NCBI RefSeq assembly: GCF_007754425.1
Contig: NZ_CP037452.1
Location: 4,253,164 to 4,317,163, forward strand
DNA length: 64,000 bases
From: Gimesia fumaroli
GTDB lineage: Bacteria > Planctomycetota > Planctomycetia > Planctomycetales > Planctomycetaceae
Reading direction: 5' to 3'
Within the stretch, counting starts at the first letter, position 1. Each line of letters opens with the position of its first letter. The translations under genes were made by a program, and so were the position numbers. Shown here piece after piece: positions 47,785 through 54,632 of this stretch. The notes under the pieces are model-generated. The model saw only the letters and a list, made by a program, of their open reading frames with translations. It was not told where the DNA came from and did not search any database.

Positions 47785-47898
47785 ACGATCAATTACTCAA
47801 GATAGAAACGCGGATTTAAAAATCTGTCGTGGCTTCCTCCAGCGAGCCACACGCGGCCACCTCCAGGCGGACAGGGAGTCATCACCAATAGGCGCAGA

Positions 47899-48096
47899 TT
47901 AACTCTGTGCGGCTTTGGGTGACTTGAGATAGTCAAGAAAATCTTGACCCAGGACAAAACAGCGGCGCCCTGCTTTGCGGACAACAAGGCCATTTCTGCG
48001 GGCCGTGTCCAATGCGAATCGTCTGATTCCGGTGATCTCCATAAAGCGGGCCAACGTATAGGCCTTGCCGCTTTCAATCGCACCAGTTCCTTCCAT
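47899..48096 (-). CDS. Small helix-turn-helix DNA-binding protein (excisionase/MerR-like)
   Basis: 65 residues from the ATG at 48096, with AAGGA about nine nt upstream; a longer frame to 48198 is open but has no signal. The core YTLARFMEITGIRRFALDTARRNG followed by RKAGRRCFVLGQDFLDYL is the winged-HTH pattern of excisionase/helix_turn_helix_17 proteins. In an integrated element this is a likely excision factor or regulator of the replication genes to its left. Confidence 0.75.
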   Translation of the reverse strand: MEGTGAIESGKAYTLARFMEITGIRRFALDTARRNGLVVRKAGRRCFVLGQDFLDYLKSPKAAQS

Positions 48097-48268
48097 GTAG
48101 CAAATTCCTTCTGCTAGTGAAATAAAACTCCATACCTTCTCTAAGGACTGACACCATACTAATCGATATCTGGTGGTAGTCAATTGTATTTTGCGCAAAA
48201 TGTGGTGTTTTTTGAAATAATCTCGTTTACCCAGATCGTCAGTTCGATTGTGTGCAAATATGTTGCAT

Positions 48269-48589
48269 TCATAGTGGTTTCCTTGGTCTGCCGCGGGGGC
48301 GGGTGGTGCTTTCTAGTGACAGCCTTTTGGCAGTATTGCTGGTCCATTTGTCATTGCCGAAGGGGGTGCCGCGGGTAAGGCATTTACGCAGGGCGGACAG
48401 CTCGGCGCCGGTCTGGGGTTTATTGACCGGGGCTCGCCAGTTTCGTGGCAGTTCTGGATTCTTGAGCGTCGCCAGCCATTCCGGGGTGGCCTGTTTTTGC
48501 TCCCGAGTCCAGGAGGAGCCATACCCCCACTCCTCTGACTGCTTGACCAGATTCACTCGCAAGGGGTTGTGTTTCACTGAACGCATCAC
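48269..48589 (-). pseudogene. C-terminal fragment of a REP-associated (Y1/RAYT-type) transposase
   Basis: About 106 codons that match the C-terminal part of IS200-like REP-associated transposases as I know them: HNPLRVNLVKQSEEWGYGSSW, then NKPQTGAELSALRKCLTRGTPFG, and a terminal RPRGRPRKPL. The catalytic HUH motif and tyrosine (N-terminal half) are missing; upstream sequence belongs to an IS4-type remnant. The fragment is therefore a relic with no activity expected. Confidence 0.8.
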
Positions 48590-48599
48590 GGTCTGCGTT

Positions 48600-49240
48600 T
48601 GATGACGCGAGGTTCAATGCGACCGGAACGGTTACCGACTTCACACGTGGCAATCTGATTCGCCAACGCTCGGCACATTTCGCACACTGCCTGCGAATCG
48701 TGTTGTTCGCAGATAGCCAACATCCAGGCTGCCAGAACAATCTAGCGCGTTGCCGTGAAACTGATTTGCCGGGGACGTTTCTGATGTAGGAGGGCTACAT
48801 CGACTGCCGTCGTGCGAATTAAGTTGTACCCCAGCATCGTCGTCCACAATTCACAACGAATCGTCGCAGGAGCTTTACACCGATGCCCTAAATTCAATGA
48901 ATCTTTAATACAGCACAGATCGAGTTCTACTTTCCAGCGAAAGCCGTATGACTCGGTAATGCCCTGTTTGGTATGTTGCTCATCGAGAAGTGTGGTAATA
49001 ACCGTCATCTCCTAAGATCGTCTCCCATTATCATGAAGGAGCAGTGGTAACAGCAATCACAGGCAACAACGTCCTTCGGCCAAACAGTGTGCGTAGCAAA
49101 GCAATCTCACTGGCCTGCTTTCCTTTGAAAGGACCGCTGGCAGCATCCAGTCCACAGGCTGTGGCCAGCGAAAAACGCCACTGCCCAGGCGATACCGTCT
49201 GCGATTGAAAATCGGGGAGCCCTCATCAATGACAGGCATG
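48600..49240 (-). pseudogene. IS4-family transposase remnant, frame-broken
   Basis: Pieces of a DDE transposase are found in several minus-strand frames: GPFKGKQASEIALLRTLFGRR (about 49140-49080), two in-frame stops near 49030, YGFRWKVELDLCCIKDSLNLG with the conserved Glu region and ELWTTMLGYNLIRTTA (48970-48800), PRQISFTATR, and a C-terminus near 48640 in a shifted frame. This is an eroded IS4-type copy truncated at its left end by the RAYT fragment and ending 5 nt from the next gene's stop. Confidence 0.8.
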
Positions 49241-49244
49241 CAGG

Positions 49245-50489
49245 TTAACGGGTATCACTTCGAAAAATCGGGACGGACTTAAGTACCCCTCGGATGCTGG
49301 CCACCTCATAAATAATTTTCCAGGTTTCAGGTTCGACGACAATCATTCGATTGTTATCGGTATCAGAGATGAGTAACATGCCCATCCATTTGCCCTGTTG
49401 CACCTGATGAATACTGCACGGTGCTTTCAATTGGCCGGCGGGGGACTTCCATATTTCACGCATTCTCGCCAGGTCAATCAATCTGATATGATGGTGATGC
49501 TCATCAGCAACGTAAATCCGATCTCGCGAAATCAGGTGGATTCCATTCGGATAATAAAATCCCTTGAGCAGGAGTCTGGTCTTACCTGAGTTCAGGTCGT
49601 GCATAATAATACGATTGTGATAACTGTCGGAAATAGCCATCAGCCCGTCATGGAATGAGAGGCCTCTGACGTCAGCCAGAAGTGTCGAGAAGAATTCATT
49701 TGTCACTTCTCCCTTATCAACGGAATATTGAAAAATGGACGACTTAAACCATTCGCCATCTTTTTTATAACCACCGATGAAGAGATCACCGCGGTAGAAT
49801 TCAATACTTGAAGCAGCAATATTGTCGATTGATCTCACCAAGGACCAGTCACTTCTGTTGTAGATGTCAATCCGAAACAAACCTCGAATCGCAAAAGCGA
49901 CCAGATCGTTCTGTGGATCGTAACAGGTACTGAAATAGGCAGTATTATATTCTCCGAATTCACGAATGACGCTGTCATTACGGATACAATATCCACGAAG
50001 ACCAAAATTCGACGCGGCTAATATTTCAAAATCAAGTTTGTCCCCTTTGCAATCGGGTTGAGCCGGGTAGTACTCTGCAGTTGTGTTGAAATCAAGTTTA
50101 TTGCTATCGAACGTATAATTTAGAGAGGTTTTCGCGCGAGAGGGAGAATAAAGTGAAACCGTTTGTTGAGCCAAATAGGTATTGATAAAATCTGAGGTGA
50201 CCTTATGGTTCTCATGCAAAAATTGTTCAAATTGTTGATCATCCATTTTTTCAAGTCCTGCCACGTTGCTCCTGATCTGCTGTTTCAGGTTTTGCATGAA
50301 CTCCTCATCTTCAGAAAGCACCAATTGGGTCTCATTCTCGACATTTTCGATGGGAGGGGCTTCAGACGCAGCATGCGGTTCAGATTCGGTATCAGTGGGC
50401 GGTATCAAGAGTGGCACAGACGCAAGGACAGCTGACACGGCAAATACCAAAGTGACTACGGAAAATAACATCTTTTTTTGACGTGTCAT
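49245..50489 (-). CDS. Exported NHL-type beta-propeller protein
   Basis: 414 residues from the ATG at 50489 (GGGAG six nt upstream; a TTG at 50519 is also open, and a TATAAT lies at about 50503-50508). N-terminal signal/anchor (LFSVVTLVFAVSAVLASVPLL), an acidic linker and helical part (about 35-120), then a propeller of NHL-like blades: LVAFAIRGLFRIDIYN, LMAISDSYHNRIIMHDL, GIHLISRDRIYVADEHHHHIRLIDL and MLLISDTDNNRMIVVEP. It is intact although flanked by transposase relics on both sides, so it may be cargo or a survivor. No enzymatic residues recognised. The 275 nt to its right (50490-50764) show only degenerate frames. Confidence 0.75.
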   Translation of the reverse strand: MTRQKKMLFSVVTLVFAVSAVLASVPLLIPPTDTESEPHAASEAPPIENVENETQLVLSEDEEFMQNLKQQIRSNVAGLEKMDDQQFEQFLHENHKVTSDFINTYLAQQTVSLYSPSRAKTSLNYTFDSNKLDFNTTAEYYPAQPDCKGDKLDFEILAASNFGLRGYCIRNDSVIREFGEYNTAYFSTCYDPQNDLVAFAIRGLFRIDIYNRSDWSLVRSIDNIAASSIEFYRGDLFIGGYKKDGEWFKSSIFQYSVDKGEVTNEFFSTLLADVRGLSFHDGLMAISDSYHNRIIMHDLNSGKTRLLLKGFYYPNGIHLISRDRIYVADEHHHHIRLIDLARMREIWKSPAGQLKAPCSIHQVQQGKWMGMLLISDTDNNRMIVVEPETWKIIYEVASIRGVLKSVPIFRSDTR

Positions 50490-50764
50490 CACTGACTCCC
50501 AAATTATACGACTGTTCAAGGAGCCGGATTCTAAGGCAACTCTTCTGAGATTGTCAATGCGTCTTAGTCATTATGTACCAGCGTCCCGAGAGGACCAACC
50601 AGGTAGACATGTTCTCCCTGGGCTTCCAGGTTCTAAGCGGATTCGTTGCCGAGACAAGGGGTGATTGGGGCATCTGTCTCAGGAAGATCGAAACTGATCG
50701 TCGTCCCCCGTTGTGTGCCGTCGTTCTTGATCTACTCCAACAGGCACAGAAACTGCATGTCGAA

Positions 50765-51210
50765 TCATCGCCGATCTTCGGCCTGCTTGACCAGATTGGC
50801 TGTGAGCGCATTCCGTTCTACATACCGGCACACCGTATAGAAGTGCTCGTCATCCTGAATCGGAAACGATTTGAATCGTCCTTGGTAAACGTGACCGGAG
50901 CCGGTGCTCTTGCGATGGGCGTGCCAGCGCTGGGTGTGGGTGAGCGTGAGCCAGCCTGTGAAGCGGGAGAGCTGACCGTCTTCACTGAGATGAACGACCA
51001 GATGCCAATGGTTCGGCATCACTCAATAACTGAGCAGCGCATCTCAAACCGCTCGACTGCTTCCGACAAGATCCGCTCAAAGGCGGCGTAGTCTTCGTCC
51101 GTCTCAAAGATCGTCATCCGGGCGTTAGCCCGATTGAGCACATGATAAAGATATCCCGCCTGAGCGGCCCGTTTTGGTCGTCCCATAAGCAGCATTAAAG
51201 CGAAATTCAC
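50765..51210 (-). pseudogene. N-terminal fragment of a REP-associated (Y1/RAYT) transposase, frameshifted
   Basis: The start GRPKRAAQAGYLYHVLNRANARMTIF (51190-51110) and the HUH motif block MPNHWHLVVHL (about 51020-50990), GHVYQGRFKSFP and CRYVERNALTANLVKQAED are clear RAYT-family sequence, but the first block is in a different frame from the second (shift near 51030, plus a stop codon just before MPNHWH). The C-terminal third is absent. It is not the other half of the fragment at 48269, because both contain the NLVKQ segment. Confidence 0.85.
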
Positions 51211-51228
51211 CTAAATTGTCAATTTAAG

Positions 51229-51247
51229 GTTCCTGACACCTTTTTCT
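51229..51247. repeat. IS/RAYT-type terminal sequence bordering the orphan toxin cassette
   Basis: TCCTGACACCTTTTTCTG matches the right end of the IS4-type remnant at 53884-53902 (TCCTGACCCCTTTTTCTG) with one difference and in the same orientation. The coding similarity of the orphan cassette to the giant gene begins at the next base, so this marks the insertion boundary. Confidence 0.6.
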
Positions 51248-52954
51248 GTCGAACTCAAGAAAAAAATTGCTCAGTTAGATAAAGCTCGAACATATGAAGT
51301 CCCCGGGTTTTCATCTGGTCGAAATTATGTAACGAACGAAAAAACCCCCGAGCAAATTGAACTTGAAAAGCAATTAGCGATTGCTGAGGCAGAAGCACAA
51401 AGATTACGTGATATTTTAGACATTGGTGCTCCAGTAGAAGCTATCGGACCGTATGCTTTCACTGCGCTTCCAGAAAAATTTGCGAGCGTCATAGAAAAGG
51501 CGTGGGAGAAAGGATATTTCGGCGCTGAAGTAAGTGAAGACATTAAAGCTCTGAAAGATCCTGACACTTATATTCAATTAGCAGAAGCACTGGCTGTGTT
51601 CGGTGGTGCCTACGCCGCCGCTCATTATCTTCCTGTTACTTGGGCGGTGGATGTACTTTTAATTGCTGGGACAGCAGGTGAAGCAGGACAGGTACTTGCA
51701 GATCTTTACGAGGCATATCTTGAAGTGAAGGCAGTCACTCACGAATCTGAATTGGACCCCGCTGCTAAGAAACTGGCAAAACTCATTGTAGAAGCTTCAG
51801 AGTCTGGTGCATTGGGACTGATTTTCCACTTTGGTGGGAAAGCCTTACCCAAAGGGAAGAAGACAGAAACTCCCCCTGCTACGAAAAAAGATTATGATGT
51901 AAGTTCGCATATCGTAAATCATGACACTTGTTTTGTAGCCGGAACCCCCGTTTTGACTCCAGATGGCGAACAGGATATTGCAACGTTCAAACCAGGTGAC
52001 CAGATTCTGTCACGCCCTGAAAATGCCCCTGAGCATCCAGTCAAAACCAGTATAGTTGAAGAGGTATTCGAGCTGGCTTCTCGAATAATGGAGCTTGGCG
52101 TTGGTGGTCAGGTCATAGGAACAACAGAGGAGCATCCATTCTTTGTTGCCGGCAAAGGTTGGGTACCAGCCGGTGAATTGGAAGCAGGAGATCAGCTACT
52201 GGGACACGATGATCAACTGACTGCTGTTGAGTCGGTGACCAAAAGCGGTCGATATGAAACGGTGTACAATTTAAGAGTGAAACAGGATCGAACCTACTTT
52301 GTAGGAAAACAAAGCTGGGGATTCTCGATCTGGGTACATAATACTTATACGGTGAAAGATTTAAAGGATGGTACATGGCAAATTCTTGATGATTCCGGTA
52401 ATCCAATACCAGGGGTGTTTTCGGAAAAAAAAGCGAAACAGTTAATTGAAGAATTCAATAAAGCTCCCGAACTTAGAAAGGGGCTTACTGATGCTGAAAT
52501 TGAGAAATATTTTAAGAACACTGGAGTAAAGACTAATTCAGATAACGTAGATGAAATTGTCGAACTATTTACTGACTCGACTGGAAGTAAAAAAACCAAT
52601 GTTAAAATTGGTGGTAATGTAACTCTAAATAAAATAAATGTAGAAGATGCACGCAAGATTCAAAAGTTTGCCGATGAGTACCAGGTAGAAGTAACTATAG
52701 TAGGTAGTCGTGTAAACGCTGGTAAAGAACTTAAGCCTGGAAAGTCTGATTGGGACTACGTAATCAACAAAATTGATGGAATTGAACCAACTCGAAAGTT
52801 ACGCGACCTCAAAAAGAAGGCAGGATTTTTGTTGCCTAAAGGTCGTCCACGACCTGACCAATACGGTAACATCAGAAGAGGAAGCGACATCGAATTTTTC
52901 GAGCCAATAGATTCAGACCTTCCTTATGTTAAATTTCGTCCTAATGGTTTTTAA
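51248..52954 (+). CDS. Orphan polymorphic-toxin C-terminal cassette: helical module, PT-HINT, nucleotidyltransferase-like tip
   Basis: Open frame without an ATG start (first usable start GTG at 51596). The first 210 or so codons resemble the helical module of the giant protein: EKQLAIAEAEAQRLRD, EKGYFGAEVSEDIKALK, FGGAYAAAHY and ELDPAAKKLAKLIVEA match KQLAIAQAELKAL, KGYFKDVAEGDIKALE, LGGAYAASL and EVDPAAQKIARLLVSA. A PT-HINT autoprocessing domain follows (CFVAGTPVLTPDG, TTEEHPFFVAG, ending SIWVHNT; about 51930-52345). The tip (52346-52954) contains VTIVGSRVNAGKELK then KSDWDYVI, the GS-x-DxD pattern of nucleotidyltransferases. It lacks the secretion and adhesin part, so it is probably silent unless recombined onto a full-length gene. 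A candidate immunity gene follows 25 nt later. Confidence 0.7.
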   Translation, partial: VELKKKIAQLDKARTYEVPGFSSGRNYVTNEKTPEQIELEKQLAIAEAEAQRLRDILDIGAPVEAIGPYAFTALPEKFASVIEKAWEKGYFGAEVSEDIKALKDPDTYIQLAEALAVFGGAYAAAHYLPVTWAVDVLLIAGTAGEAGQVLADLYEAYLEVKAVTHESELDPAAKKLAKLIVEASESGALGLIFHFGGKALPKGKKTETPPATKKDYDVSSHIVNHDTCFVAGTPVLTPDGEQDIATFKPGDQILSRPENAPEHPVKTSIVEEVFELASRIMELGVGGQVIGTTEEHPFFVAGKGWVPAGELEAGDQLLGHDDQLTAVESVTKSGRYETVYNLRVKQDRTYFVGKQSWGFSIWVHNTYTVKDLKDGTWQILDDSGNPIPGVFSEKKAKQLIEEFNKAPELRKGLTDAEIEKYFKNTGVKTNSDNVDEIVELFTDSTGSKKTNVKIGGNVTLNKINVEDARKIQKFADEYQVEVTIVGSRVNAGKELKPGKSDWDYVINKIDGIEPTRKLRDLKKKAGFLLPKGRPRPDQYGNIRRGSDIEFFEPIDSDLPYVKFRPNGF

Positions 52955-52979
52955 GTTATATTAAAGGGCCATAATTCAA

Positions 52980-53276
52980 ATGAAAAATATTCAAGTTGAA
53001 CTTTTGTCAGATTCAATAAACGCTGTTATCTTAAAAACACCGGGTCGTAACTATCCTGGCATGGTAATTCAAGGTGATAATCTAAAGCATCTTTATAATC
53101 TTGCAGAAAAAATACTTCAGCTAGCTGAAGCTGGAGCAAAACATGAAGATATTGAAGATATATCTGGTATGCTTTTTGATGACTTAAACGAACGAATTCG
53201 ATTCTATGAAATGGTATTGGATTCTTATGGTCTTGAATTACCCTATCCAAATCGAGTTTCAGAGATGGGAGCATAA
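52980..53276 (+). CDS. Candidate immunity protein for the orphan toxin tip
   Basis: 98-residue acidic protein directly downstream of the nucleotidyltransferase-like tip. The N-terminus has a small beta domain with ILKTPGRNYPGMVIQGDNL, a motif I recall from a small uncharacterised family found beside polymorphic toxins; this recall is unverified. The C-terminal half is helical. Position, size and acidity fit an immunity protein that neutralises the upstream tip. Its stop codon abuts the left end of an IS remnant. Confidence 0.65.
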   Translation: MKNIQVELLSDSINAVILKTPGRNYPGMVIQGDNLKHLYNLAEKILQLAEAGAKHEDIEDISGMLFDDLNERIRFYEMVLDSYGLELPYPNRVSEMGA

Positions 53277-53902
53277 AAAGGGTCAGCGACGAATGGCACT
53301 GCCGCTGTTTTTTGAGTTTGTGTTTGCGCAACGACTCCAGCGTGACGCAGTCACGGTTTTAATTTTCTGATTTTTTGCCAGTTCGCTGGAAATTGTGTTT
53401 GGCAAAACCTTTCCTGGCATTATGCTGCGTTCTGGCAAGACCTTCCTTGGGTTGGTGTGGGTAAAAGCATCAAGTGTTCGCTGGGTATGGATATTCTGCG
53501 TGCGAAAGCGCCCGACATGGTGCTCACCGAACTCTGGTCGTGCCTGCTGGCGTACAATCTGATTCGATTGAAAATGCTGCAGAGTGGCATTGCGACAGAC
53601 CGTGATCCGCGTTCCCTCTCGTTTACCACCACGCAACAGATGCTGGCTGCAAGCTGGTTGTTGGGAGCCGTCACGAAGGTCACACATGAAATGGTCACAC
53701 TCGGACAGCAGGTCCCCTGCAGCGAACGTGTGGGGCATCGCACTGGTCGAACAGAACCCAGAGCCAATAAACGCCGCACCAAAGTGCTGGCTTTGCTGAA
53801 GCAACCAAGATACCATTACCATCAACAACGGAAGGCAATCGTATGAACGCAAACTGTTACGCTACAACAGGCAGTGCCATTCGGTCCTGACCCCTTTTTC
53901 TG
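53277..53902 (+). mobile_element. Internally deleted IS4-type element with terminal inverted repeats
   Basis: About 626 bp. The left end (53277-53303, reading AAAAGGGTCAG then GAATGGCACTGCC) and right end (53870-53902, reading GGCAGTGCCATTC then CTGACCCCTTTTTCTG) are inverted copies with two or three small differences. The interior keeps only the last third of a transposase. It begins immediately after the immunity gene stop and its right end cuts the kptA reading frame. No target duplication could be identified. Confidence 0.75.
53457..53846 (+). pseudogene. IS4-family transposase C-terminal fragment
   Basis: 130 codons matching the end of IS4-type DDE transposases: LGMDILRAKAPDMVLTELW then LLAYNLIRLKMLQ, PRSLSFTTTQQMLAASW, and a terminal HRTGRTEPRANKRR followed by a basic tail to the stop. 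The DDE core is absent apart from the end segment, so it cannot transpose by itself. Different in sequence from the remnant at 48600-49240. Confidence 0.85.
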
Positions 53903-54235
53903 TTCATCGGGGCTGGTGCCATGAAACAACACATCAGGTGGGGTGGCAGGTGTCTTCTTTAATTTGCCGGCGATAGTATGGCCGTAGAGGGCACGAACCT
54001 TGCCGCCCAGAATCTCGTGACGTTGTTTCGATGACCGTGTGATCATCTGCACAAGGTCGTTCCTAGACAAGCCAGCCCACTCGGGTCGTTCCTTCCTTAA
54101 CGATGCCAGCAGCGATTCGACGGGAGTCCAACCTTCATCATCGAGTTCCAGTTCGTAAAGCCAAGGTTCGTGACGAAGGGCGTGCGAAGTGGCTTTGCTT
54201 ACAGCCACAATATCAAACTGTGTTGAATTTCTCAT
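53822..54235 (-). pseudogene. kptA: Truncated kptA/Tpt1 RNA 2'-phosphotransferase
   Basis: N-terminal part of KptA, which removes a 2'-phosphate from RNA using NAD+. Visible: SKATSHALRHEPWLYELELD then GWTPVESLLASL, LVQMITRSSKQRHEI, VRALYGHTI and LFHGTSPD, the first NAD-binding block. At base 53903 the frame runs into the inverted repeat of an IS remnant and ends after about 27 unrelated codons, so the C-terminal NAD-binding part (about 70-80 residues) is missing. The start (ATG at 54235, or TTG at 54244) overlaps the end of the upstream immunity gene, so the toxin, immunity and kptA genes were once one translational unit. Confidence 0.85.
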
Positions 54236-54620
54236 CTGCGTCAAGAAAGTCCTTTAACCAATACTGCTTCGTCAATCGCTTGCCGTTGATCGCCAAATGG
54301 TAGTAAGGCTCCGACCTCTGGAAATGCCACAATATGTCACAGATTTTTGCTGAGATCACACTCCCACCTTTACGAATTCGTACGACGTCACCGAATGTAA
54401 ATGGTGGTGTCGAAACCAGCTTAAACAGACTGGGATTTACACGATATGTGTGGTTGCCATACCTCAATGTCAGATAATCGCCATCATTGTCGGTAACCTC
54501 GAACAGCTTGCCGTTGGGCATAAGGTTACGAATGGCATCGAGATCGTTGGGATGTATCAACTCAAGACCATGCTCCTCAAACCATTGATAGAGGCCCCAA
54601 TTTCCAACAGTAATGTCCAC
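54213..54620 (-). CDS. Candidate immunity protein for the giant toxin
   Basis: 135 residues from the GTG at 54620 with GAGGAG eight nt upstream; that ribosome site overlaps the stop codon of the giant gene, so the two are tightly coupled. The sequence has a beta-rich core (GDYLTLRYGNHTYRVNPSLFKLV, then FGDVVRIR) followed by an ILWHFQRSEPYYHLAINGK segment and a final KQYWLKDF. This reads as a compact small-barrel protein. Position directly after the toxin tip is the main evidence for immunity; similar short ORFs follow other polymorphic toxins as I recall, but this was not checked. Confidence 0.7.
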   Translation of the reverse strand: MDITVGNWGLYQWFEEHGLELIHPNDLDAIRNLMPNGKLFEVTDNDGDYLTLRYGNHTYRVNPSLFKLVSTPPFTFGDVVRIRKGGSVISAKICDILWHFQRSEPYYHLAINGKRLTKQYWLKDFLDADEKFNTV

Positions 54621-54632
54621 GACCAAGACTCC

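Noticed and set aside
50520-50764. Coherent-looking minus-strand frame (NDGTQRGTTISFDLPETDAP) interrupted by two TAG codons
   Set aside because: Could be the relic of a gene, but with two stops and no recognised family it is not enough to call.
50573-51091. 172-codon plus-strand open frame
   Set aside because: It is the antisense shadow of the RAYT transposase fragment, which has clear family motifs on the minus strand.
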